Assembly: GCA_003168315.1 (NCBI GenBank)
Contig: PMSP01000334.1
Coordinates: forward strand, 1-6,341
Reading direction: 5' to 3'
Source: Opitutaceae bacterium
Lineage (GTDB): Bacteria > Verrucomicrobiota > Verrucomicrobiia > Opitutales > Opitutaceae
Length of the DNA: 6,341 bases
Below the pieces are notes generated by a model. The model was not told the origin of the DNA and made no database searches. It was given only the letters and a program-made list of their open reading frames with translations. Every line of letters starts with the position of its first letter. Position 1 is the stretch's first letter. Shown one piece after another: positions 1 through 5,026 of the stretch. The translations under genes were made by a program, and so were the position numbers.

Positions 1-396
1 ACTATGTTTGCAGTGGCTTCATTGCCTACCTGCTGGGCCAATCCCAAAGCCGTCGAAAATGTGCCAGAGGCTCGCCAAACGGACTGGCGCAACGCACTTC
101 ACGCCGAGTTCAAATACATACCTGTTACGCTGCCTAATCCAGCGGTCCCACCGAAAACCGTTCGTGAGGCACCGCCAAACCCTAACGTTGTTGTTCTGGC
201 AAAATACGTCGTTCGAGATGCAGCGCCCGGTCTTTGGGATTTAGGGAAAGTTTTTAGAGATGAAGAGGAAGATGCTCGATCGGAAACGCTCAACAAAAAG
301 ATTGGATTTGGTACTTATACCTTCCGGCACAAAAAGACCACGTTTGGCTTTAAGACTCTATTTTTTATACCTATAGAATTCGGAGGGGCGCGGTAG
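1..396 (+). CDS. Probable small secreted protein of unknown function, 5' end likely outside window
   Basis: I do not recognise this protein. The frame is open from the window edge to a TAG at 394-396. The first ATG is at 4, giving 130 residues, but the first dozen residues (FAVASLPTCWA, then NP) look like the end of a signal-peptide hydrophobic core with an A-x-A-like cleavage site and no basic start, so the true start is probably just upstream of the window. The mature part is proline- and valine-rich (about residues 40-70), has an acidic patch RDEEED near residue 85, and ends in an aromatic, basic, beta-strand-like tail (FGTYTFRHKKTTFGFKTLFF, then IPIEFGG). Third-position GC is only about half, against very GC-rich third positions in the other genes, so it may be recently acquired, weakly expressed or spurious. 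No partner gene on its strand is visible. Function unassigned; existence moderately likely. Confidence 0.45.
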   Translation, partial: TMFAVASLPTCWANPKAVENVPEARQTDWRNALHAEFKYIPVTLPNPAVPPKTVREAPPNPNVVVLAKYVVRDAAPGLWDLGKVFRDEEEDARSETLNKKIGFGTYTFRHKKTTFGFKTLFFIPIEFGGAR

Positions 397-824
397 CATT
401 AAGAAAGAGTCCGGCGTTAACTGTTTTGCAAAAGTCACCGGGGCACACTGAACGCCATCGTGCGGCCGGACAAGTCAGGCTTAACGGATCAAAGCCGTTG
501 AAAACGCCACATTGCCCGATAGTCGCCGTCCTTCATTCTGCACCTTATGGCAGGCTCACTCTGGCCCCGGCACGCATTTTCCACCGGAGAGGCTCCAAGA
601 GCCTCAGGATTGCCGAAGCGGGCTAACCCTGGAGACGCCCAATTGCTGATAGCTTTAGGAATCTAATCCCCACAGGAAATGTAACTCGGAAGCCTGAAAT
701 TTCTGCCAGAAGTTCTCAGAAGCCAGATTCTGTGCATTTGGGCTAACATGTTCCATAGCCGCTAATCCTCAGAGGGGAAACGTATTGCGCCTCTCGAAGC
801 CACCTGGTTCCCGGCAAAATCACA

Positions 825-867
825 TGATCCACAGCAAACTGGCCGCGAAACTACAAATTGATCCACA
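825..867 (+). promoter_or_regulatory. Pair of DnaA-box-like sites (TGATCCACA)
   Basis: The nonamer TGATCCACA occurs at 825-833 and again at 859-867, in the same orientation and 34 bp apart. Each differs from the classical DnaA box TTATCCACA at one position. They lie in the low-GC gap beside dnaN and about 40-80 bp from an A/T-rich palindrome. Two near-matches in one orientation near a replication gene are suggestive, but a one-mismatch nonamer also occurs by chance in a genome, and no exact consensus box was found here. Confidence 0.3.
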
Positions 868-903
868 CAAATGGTCCTCGGGCCATCCCAGAGGGAGAAT
901 TTC

Positions 904-925
904 TCTTCTTTTTTAAAAAAGAAGA
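904..925. repeat. 22-bp perfect palindrome, A/T-rich
   Basis: Each arm is 11 bases: TCTTCTTTTTT followed directly by AAAAAAGAAGA. The symmetry is perfect across 22 bp with no spacer. A second, shorter palindrome (gagaa-t-ttctc, 895-905) overlaps its left edge, and a purine run (GAAGAAAGAAGA) covers its right edge. As DNA it could be a protein-binding or unwinding element. As RNA a zero-loop A/U hairpin would be weak, so it is a poor terminator despite the T run. Confidence 0.6.
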
Positions 926-1058
926 AAGAAGACACGACGTGTACCATGGACCGGTCGCTCAGCAACCGCGCTATGCATCAATGACTAACAATACGAAACC
1001 CAAAAGACCTGACGGTGCCTCGGGAAAGTCACCAAAATCTTCGTTTCCTATAAATATT

Positions 1059-1077
1059 CGGCGGTTTGTAACCGCCG
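1059..1077. repeat. Perfect 8-bp-stem hairpin downstream of dnaN
   Basis: CGGCGGTT and AACCGCCG form an uninterrupted 8-bp stem with a 3-base loop (TGT on the plus strand). Read from the dnaN side it lies about 50 bases past the stop codon and is followed by AATATTTAT, which is A/T-rich but not a clean U tract. It may be a secondary terminator or 3' stabilising hairpin for dnaN mRNA. Confidence 0.4.
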
Positions 1078-1083
1078 TCGCGC

Positions 1084-1122
1084 AAAATTACAAAACGCCG
1101 GGCTCTTCCGTGGGGAAAGGCC
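1084..1122 (-). terminator. Likely intrinsic terminator of dnaN
   Basis: On the minus strand, starting four bases after the dnaN TAA, the sequence reads GGCCTTTCC-CCAC-GGAAGAGCC, a 9-position stem with one mismatch and one G-U pair and a 4-base loop (1101-1122). A T-rich tail TTTTGTAATTTT follows (1084-1095) after a short GC spacer. The position immediately behind dnaN and the orientation both fit. The 5-base spacer between stem and T tract makes it less than ideal. Confidence 0.5.
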
Positions 1123-1125
1123 TAT

Positions 1126-2250
1126 TTAACTTTGCCGCATCGGCATGATGACGCAGATGAAATTGTCCAGGGTCTTGAACACCCCCGGGCTCACCTCGTC
1201 CTTGAGCTCAAGAAACACCTCGTCCTTTGTCAGGGCCCGCAGCGGGTCGATGACGAACGCCGGGTTGAAGGCCACCTGGAGGTCGGGCCCGCTGTAGCCT
1301 ATCGCCATCGACTCGTGGGCCTCGCCGAAGTCCGGGCTCTGCGCGGTGATCTCGAGCAGGTTGCTGGTGAGCTTCATGCGGACCGAGTTGGACTTCTCCG
1401 AGCACACGAGCGCGGCGCGGTGCACGCACTGCAGCAGGAGCTCGCGCTCCAGCTTGATCCTCTGGTGCGTCTCCTTCGGGATCACCTGCTGGTAGTTCGG
1501 GTAGCTTCCCTCGACGACCTTCGAGTAGAGGTAGACGCTGTCGATGAGGCCGCTCACGTCCTTGTCCGTCCCGATCTGGAACGCGCAGCGGCGGTCGCTG
1601 AAGTTGATCTTCACCTTGTCCCCCTTGTCGAGGATGCGGGTGAGCTCGCTCACGGTCTTCGCCGGCAGGATGATGGCGCCGGTGGCCGAGGCCGGCACGG
1701 CCATGTCCTTTGACACCAGCGCAAGGCGGCGGCCGTCCGTCGCGACGAGGGTGAGGCTCCCCTCCTTGAAGTTGAAGTAGACGCCGTTCAGCGTGTAGCG
1801 GGTCTCGTCCTGCGACTGCGCGTACGACACGCTCTTCAGCATCGCCGAAAGCTCGGACTGCTGGAGCGTGTGAGCCTTCTCGTCGCCGAACTCCGGCAGG
1901 GGGGGGAACTCATCCTTTCCCATGCCCATGATGCGGAAGGTGGACCCGCCGGACGAGATCTTCACCTGGTGGTTGGGGGAGGTGTCGACCACAACGTCGG
2001 AGTTGGGCATCTCGCGAACGATGCTCGCCAGCCGCTTCACCGGCAGCGTCACGGAGCCTCCCTCCTTCACGTCGGCCTTGATCTTGCAGCGGATGCCCAG
2101 GTCCAGGTTCGTCGTCGTGAGCGAAAGCTGGTCCTTCTCGGCCTCGATCAGCACGTTGCTCAGGATGGGCATCGTCGCCTTGGATCCGACGACATTGAGG
2201 ACCTGGGAGAGGCCGTTGGCAAAGTGGTCGCGGTTCGTCTTGAATTTCAT
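1126..2250 (-). CDS. dnaN: DNA polymerase III subunit beta (sliding clamp)
   Basis: Ring-shaped processivity factor: two subunits encircle DNA and tether the replicative polymerase and other clamp-binding proteins in the cytoplasm. The 374-residue product begins MKFKTNRDHFANGLSQVLNVVGSKATMPILSNVLIEA and ends FICVIMPMRQS, both typical of the family, and the length is the usual one. Three clamp domains are expected at about 1-120, 125-250 and 255-374. Other family features seen are the LPVKRLASIVREMP stretch in domain 1, the YTLNGVYFNF...ATDGRRLALV segment in domain 2, and a terminal MPMR matching the clamp's conserved MPMR-type C-terminus, which lines the partner-peptide pocket. An in-frame TTG at 2301 would add 17 residues, but the ATG at 2250 gives the canonical N-terminus. 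The only Shine-Dalgarno-like element, AGGA, is about 15 bases upstream, so ribosome recognition looks weak. It is transcribed alone from the promoter at 2324-2332; dnaA, its usual neighbour in many bacteria, is not adjacent. Confidence 0.97.
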   Translation of the reverse strand: MKFKTNRDHFANGLSQVLNVVGSKATMPILSNVLIEAEKDQLSLTTTNLDLGIRCKIKADVKEGGSVTLPVKRLASIVREMPNSDVVVDTSPNHQVKISSGGSTFRIMGMGKDEFPPLPEFGDEKAHTLQQSELSAMLKSVSYAQSQDETRYTLNGVYFNFKEGSLTLVATDGRRLALVSKDMAVPASATGAIILPAKTVSELTRILDKGDKVKINFSDRRCAFQIGTDKDVSGLIDSVYLYSKVVEGSYPNYQQVIPKETHQRIKLERELLLQCVHRAALVCSEKSNSVRMKLTSNLLEITAQSPDFGEAHESMAIGYSGPDLQVAFNPAFVIDPLRALTKDEVFLELKDEVSPGVFKTLDNFICVIMPMRQS

Positions 2251-2323
2251 GGGTCCGGGGCGTTGTCCTGAGGTAAAGCGGGACAAACTAACAAAGTCCA
2301 AATGACTGTAGATTCAATAATGA

Positions 2324-2332
2324 ATTATAGCA
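2324..2332 (-). promoter_or_regulatory. Extended -10 promoter for dnaN
   Basis: On the minus strand the sequence is TGCTATAAT: a perfect -10 hexamer TATAAT with the TGn extension. No good -35 (TTGACA) lies at 16-18 bases upstream, as is common for extended -10 promoters. Transcription would begin near 2316-2318, leaving a leader of about 65 bases before the dnaN ATG at 2250. This is an A/T-rich island between GC-rich genes and the best promoter seen in the window. Confidence 0.65.
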
Positions 2333-2367
2333 GTAGTCGTATAAGGGGCTCGAAACACCAGCAACCC

Positions 2368-2396
2368 GGCCCTTTCGCTCGGAAAGGGGCCTTTTT
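2368..2396 (+). terminator. Intrinsic-terminator-like hairpin, plus-strand orientation, between pssA and dnaN
   Basis: GGCCCTTTC and GAAAGGGGCC form a 9-bp stem with one bulged G and a 5-base loop, followed at once by TTTTT (2392-2396). As written it would stop transcription on the plus strand, although both flanking genes are on the minus strand. Read on the minus strand there is an A tract before the stem but no T tract after it, so it is a weaker terminator for pssA, whose stop codon is about 120 bases upstream. It may insulate dnaN from pssA, or stop antisense or unannotated plus-strand RNA. Confidence 0.5.
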
Positions 2397-2517
2397 CCGG
2401 AGGTGAGCAATTATCGGGGAGATGTGCGCAAGGGGCCGGTTATTCGCAGGCCGCGGGTTGCTCGGAATCGCCCAACAGGTTCCCGACACGATGTTCGCAT
2501 GCGGCTGTTTTCCGACC

Positions 2518-3408
2518 TCAGCGCGGCCTCCTGGTGGCACGCCACCGTCTCCAGTGGCGGAAAATCCCGAAGAAAATGTACCCGAGGCAGACACAGAGGA
2601 AGGCGATCTCACGGAAGATGATGACGAGCCCGATGAGGAGGATCACGAGCACGAACGTGCGCAGCCGCGTCTGGGTCTGCAGGTCCACCTTCTTGCCGCT
2701 CGGGTAGCGCACCGTGCTCATCATGAGGAAGGCGATCAGCAGCATCAGGAACGGGAGGACGAGCGCGAACTTGTTGAGCGACTTGTCGGCGTCATCGAGC
2801 TTGAGGAGGAAGAGGACGAGCGAGGCGACCGTCAGCGCCGCCGCCGGGACCGGCAGGCCGATGAAGTCCCTGCTGGACTCCTTCTTGCCCTGGTGGAGGA
2901 GGGGATTGGTGATCACGTTGAAGCGGGCCAGCCGCGCCGCGGCGAAGAGCAGGTAGACGAAGCCGACGAAGCCTCCTATGTCGCGGAACCAGGGGAACCC
3001 CTGCGAAGGCGACAATATGAGGAAGAACATCAGGAACGCCGGGGCCATCCCGAAGGAGACGACGTCCGCCAGCGAGTCGAACTCGGCGCCGAAGAGCGAT
3101 TCCCGGCCCCCCATCCTTGCCAGTCGCCCGTCGAGCATGTCGAACACGGCCGCCCCGAAGATGAAATAGACGGCGTAGCGGTAATGCTCGTTCGCCGTGG
3201 CCGCGAGGTACAGGCCGTCGTCCGCGGTCCCCGCCAGCCGGGCATGGATGCAGTTCACCACGGCCATGAAGCCGCAGAGGAGGTTTCCCGCCGTCATCAG
3301 GTTCGGCAGGAAATAGATCCTGCTCGCCTGGGCCTCGTTGTAGGGATCCTCGCGCGAGGCGAGGTCCTCCTCCTCCCTGGGGTCCTGTCCGCGTCGCGGG
3401 TAGATCAT
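2518..3408 (-). CDS. pssA: CDP-diacylglycerol--serine O-phosphatidyltransferase (phosphatidylserine synthase)
   Basis: Integral membrane enzyme that joins CDP-diacylglycerol and L-serine to give phosphatidylserine and CMP, the precursor of phosphatidylethanolamine. The 296-residue protein carries the complete CDP-alcohol phosphatidyltransferase signature D90-xx-D93-G94-xx-A97-R98-x8-G107-xxx-D111-xxx-D115; these aspartates bind the metal and substrate. The preceding LPNLMTAGNLLCGFMAVV (34-51) and the later GLPVPAAALTVASLVLFLL (184-202) are typical of the serine-specific, PssA-type branch. Hydrophobic spans lie at about 35-55, 78-92, 117-133, 146-162, 185-202, 215-231 and 251-280. An acidic/basic N-terminal extension of about 30 residues and a strongly basic C-terminus (RHWRRWRATRRPR) are predicted to be cytoplasmic. 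The start ATG overlaps the stop of the RelE-like gene in an ATGA, so translation is probably coupled and both share a promoter upstream of 3755. No phosphatidylserine decarboxylase gene is in view. Confidence 0.93.
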   Translation of the reverse strand: MIYPRRGQDPREEEDLASREDPYNEAQASRIYFLPNLMTAGNLLCGFMAVVNCIHARLAGTADDGLYLAATANEHYRYAVYFIFGAAVFDMLDGRLARMGGRESLFGAEFDSLADVVSFGMAPAFLMFFLILSPSQGFPWFRDIGGFVGFVYLLFAAARLARFNVITNPLLHQGKKESSRDFIGLPVPAAALTVASLVLFLLKLDDADKSLNKFALVLPFLMLLIAFLMMSTVRYPSGKKVDLQTQTRLRTFVLVILLIGLVIIFREIAFLCVCLGYIFFGIFRHWRRWRATRRPR

Positions 3409-3755
3409 TTGGTGAGGCTCTCCAGGTATTTCCAGAACTTGGAATGCTGCTCGACGAGCTGCTGCTCCGAAACCGGGAGGCGGTTGCGCAGCAGGAAGTC
3501 CTCGAGGGAGTTCCGGTGGAGGATGTAGTTCACGTGGATGGTGTCGCCCTTGACGTCGAAGTAGAAGCGGTGCTCGCCGGCCCGGAGACGGTAGAACGGC
3601 TTGCCCTGCCTTTGGAAGCGTCCAAGTGGCTCGCGCGGGTGCTCCAGGTCGGTCGCCTTAACACTGCTTATCGGCTCGACCACCTCGAGCTGCGCCAGAG
3701 TCCCCAGCTTGTTCAGTTCCTGCATGGCTTGCTCTGAAAAGGTAACCTGATACAT
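3405..3755 (-). CDS. RelE/ParE-fold protein, translationally coupled to pssA
   Basis: The 116-residue protein has the pattern of the RelE/ParE toxin superfamily. It begins with strand MYQVTFSEQA and a helix (about 8-32). The core follows: GRFQRQGKPFYRLRAGEHRFYFDVKGDTIHVNYILHRN (45-82), with the basic residues (K52, R56, R58, R63, R81) and the FDV...VNYILHR strands seen in the family. Residues 93-116 form an extra C-terminal helix, QQLVEQHSKFWKYLESL, beyond the usual core. Family members are mostly ribosome-dependent mRNA endonucleases or gyrase inhibitors paired with an antitoxin. Here no small antitoxin gene lies on either side: pssA follows with a 4-bp ATGA overlap and a divergent metabolic gene precedes. 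It may therefore be a domesticated, non-toxic regulator or an orphan. Fold assignment is by pattern, and function is unknown. No clear Shine-Dalgarno precedes its ATG. Confidence 0.75.
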   Translation of the reverse strand: MYQVTFSEQAMQELNKLGTLAQLEVVEPISSVKATDLEHPREPLGRFQRQGKPFYRLRAGEHRFYFDVKGDTIHVNYILHRNSLEDFLLRNRLPVSEQQLVEQHSKFWKYLESLTK

Positions 3756-3766
3756 CGGTCATTTGG

Positions 3767-3787
3767 GGGTCTAAACCCGTCCGGGTT
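3767..3787. promoter_or_regulatory. Inverted repeats in the divergent intergenic region
   Basis: Only 59 bases separate the divergent starts at 3755 (minus) and 3815 (plus), so both promoters or their leaders must lie here or in the neighbouring coding sequence. It contains a 14-bp palindrome-like element AACCCG-TC-CGGGTT (3774-3787). Overlapping it is GGGT-CTAA-ACCC (3767-3778), which would compete for the same ACCC arm. These could be an operator or an RNA switch-like fold. No convincing -35/-10 pair is visible, so the role is unproven. Confidence 0.3.
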
Positions 3788-3814
3788 GCCCGCAACGCTA
3801 TTCCTTGCAAAACG

Positions 3815-5026
3815 ATGGCAGAACAGCCCGTCACCCTTTCTGACATCAGGGCGGCGCGTCGCCGCATAAGGTCCGGGGTCATCGTCACGCCCTGCCCGCA
3901 ATCCATCCCGCTGAGCGAGATCACGGGCTCCCGGATCGTCTGCAAGCTGGATAACTTCCAGCGGACGGGGTCCTTCAAGGAGAGGGGGGCGCGGAACGCG
4001 CTCCTGCGCCTGCCGCGGCGCAACCGCCTGCGCGGCGTCATCGCGGCCTCCGCCGGCAACCATGCCCTCGGGCTCGCCTACCACGGGCGGCTCCTGGGGA
4101 TCCCCGTCACGGTCGTGATGCCGCAATTCGCCCCGCTGATAAAGATAGCGACCTGCCAACGCCTGGGCGCGCGGGTGATCCTCCATGGCGGGGACTTCGC
4201 GGAGGCCCGGGCGGAGGCGGACCGGCTGGCCGCCTCGGACGGGCTTGCCTACATCCACGGCTTCGACGACCCGGACATCATCGCGGGACAGGGGACCCTC
4301 GGCCTGGAAATCCTGGAGCAGGTGCCCGATGTCGACGCGATCGTCTGCCCCGTGGGCGGGGGCGGCCTCCTCGCCGGGCTCTGCGTCGCCGTGAAGGCGC
4401 TCCGGCCACGCGTGAAGATCATCGCCGTCGAGAGCGTTGCCACCGGCAACCTGTCGGCCGCCCTCAGGGCCGGCCGCCCGGTCCGCGTCCCCCGTCGCGC
4501 CACCTTGGCCGATGGGCTTGCCACCCTCTGCGTCGGCACGCTCTCCTTCGGGCTCATCCGCCGGCGCGTGGACCGGGTCGTGCGGGTCGAGGAGAAGTGG
4601 ATATCGCTCGCCATACTCCGGATGCTCGAGCTCGAGAAGACGGTCGTCGAGGGCGCCGCCGCGGCCCCGCTTGCCGCGATGATGTCGGGCCAGATCCGGG
4701 GGCTCCGCGGGAAGCGCGTGGCGCTGGTCGTCTGCGGCGGCAACATAGACCCGGTCATCCTCGGCCGCGTGATCGAGAGGGGGCTCGTCCACGACGGGCG
4801 CCTCACGCGCTTCAAGGTCAGGATCTCGGACCGCCCGGGAGGGCTCGCCGAGCTGTGCCGCGTGATCGCCGCCTGCGGGGCGAGCGTGAACCAGGTCGAC
4901 CACGACAGGGCCTTCAGCGGGCCCGACGTCAGCGAGACCCATGTCGTCTGCACCGTCGAGACGCGCGACCGCAATCACGTCGCCGCGCTCCACAGGGCGC
5001 TCAGGAGGGCCGGATTCCGCACGTGA
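3815..5026 (+). CDS. ilvA: Threonine ammonia-lyase (threonine dehydratase) with C-terminal ACT domain
   Basis: PLP-dependent fold-type II enzyme that deaminates L-threonine to 2-oxobutanoate and ammonia, feeding isoleucine synthesis or threonine breakdown. The 403-residue protein has the catalytic domain at about 8-320. The PLP lysine is K55 in TGSFKERGA, the substrate loop is ASAGNHALG (78-86), and the phosphate-binding glycine loop is VGGGGLLAG (180-188). VEGAAAA lies at 278-284, and VCGGNID (306-312) has Cys where many relatives have Ser near the PLP ring nitrogen. A single ACT domain at about 329-403 (RFKVRISDRPGGLAELCRVI, then VNQVDHDRA) suggests allosteric control by an amino acid. The length matches the one-ACT class of about 400 residues often annotated ilvA or tdcB, not the longer two-ACT E. 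coli IlvA, so biosynthetic versus catabolic use is open. Start: ATG followed by AEQPVTLSDI, with no obvious Shine-Dalgarno. Its stop TGA overlaps the GTG start of the following gene. Confidence 0.92.
   Translation: MAEQPVTLSDIRAARRRIRSGVIVTPCPQSIPLSEITGSRIVCKLDNFQRTGSFKERGARNALLRLPRRNRLRGVIAASAGNHALGLAYHGRLLGIPVTVVMPQFAPLIKIATCQRLGARVILHGGDFAEARAEADRLAASDGLAYIHGFDDPDIIAGQGTLGLEILEQVPDVDAIVCPVGGGGLLAGLCVAVKALRPRVKIIAVESVATGNLSAALRAGRPVRVPRRATLADGLATLCVGTLSFGLIRRRVDRVVRVEEKWISLAILRMLELEKTVVEGAAAAPLAAMMSGQIRGLRGKRVALVVCGGNIDPVILGRVIERGLVHDGRLTRFKVRISDRPGGLAELCRVIAACGASVNQVDHDRAFSGPDVSETHVVCTVETRDRNHVAALHRALRRAGFRT
5003..5025 (+). promoter_or_regulatory. Shine-Dalgarno and GTG start at the threonine ammonia-lyase / binding-protein junction
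   Basis: A strong AGGAGG (5003-5008) lies inside the last codons of the threonine ammonia-lyase gene, 14 bases before the GTG at 5023. The GTG overlaps the upstream TGA as GTGA. The spacing is longer than ideal, but the signal peptide begins immediately after this GTG and no ATG is available nearby, so this start and coupled translation are the best reading. Confidence 0.55.

Larger units (their letters stand above)
397..1125. other. Gene-free, lower-GC intergenic region downstream of dnaN
   Basis: About 730 bases with no convincing coding sequence. The few short frames here (for example 426-626 plus, 762-965 minus, 858-1148 plus) have low-complexity or unnatural translations and no family resemblance. 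Base composition is about half G+C, clearly below the flanking genes. It contains several short perfect inverted repeats (589-605, 904-925, 1059-1077), two copies of TGATCCACA, and a likely dnaN terminator at its right end. I looked for tRNA, tmRNA, RNase P, SRP and 6S RNA signatures and saw none. An origin-related or small-RNA role is possible but unproven. Confidence 0.6.

Noticed and set aside
589..605. Perfect 7-bp-stem hairpin (GAGGCTC-CAA-GAGCCTC) as a terminator for the left-edge gene
   Set aside because: No T tract on either strand and nearly 200 bases past the stop codon; left as a minor inverted repeat.
426..626. Short plus-strand frame of 66 codons in the gene-free region
   Set aside because: No ribosome site, no recognisable pattern, and composition matches non-coding sequence.
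620..747. GGGCTAAC repeated at 620-627 and 740-747, exactly 120 bases apart
   Set aside because: Only 8 bases long with unrelated flanks; two copies in this length are compatible with chance.
858..1148. 96-codon plus-strand frame running into the dnaN 3' end
   Set aside because: Its FLFFFKKEERR core is just the translated A/T palindrome and the rest has no family pattern. It also overlaps the dnaN terminator and the 3' end of dnaN.
1132..1713. 193-codon open frame on the plus strand opposite dnaN
   Set aside because: Leu/Val/Arg/His/Asp-biased antisense frame; dnaN is unambiguous on the other strand.
2251..2301. Upstream TTG start for dnaN adding 17 residues
   Set aside because: The ATG at 2250 gives the conserved MKFKTNRDHF-type clamp N-terminus, and the extension is unlike the family.
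2440..2448. TTATTCGCA as a DnaA box between pssA and dnaN
   Set aside because: A single one-mismatch site with no companion in the gap; too weak to propose an origin there.
2422..3528. 368-codon open frame on the plus strand opposite pssA
   Set aside because: Highly charged repetitive Glu/Arg/His translation; pssA on the other strand has the full catalytic signature and membrane segments.
3713..4993. 426-codon open frame on the minus strand opposite the threonine ammonia-lyase gene
   Set aside because: Its translation is low-complexity, rich in Asp, Gly, Arg, Pro and Ala, as expected of an antisense frame in GC-rich DNA. The plus-strand frame has complete PLP-enzyme motifs.
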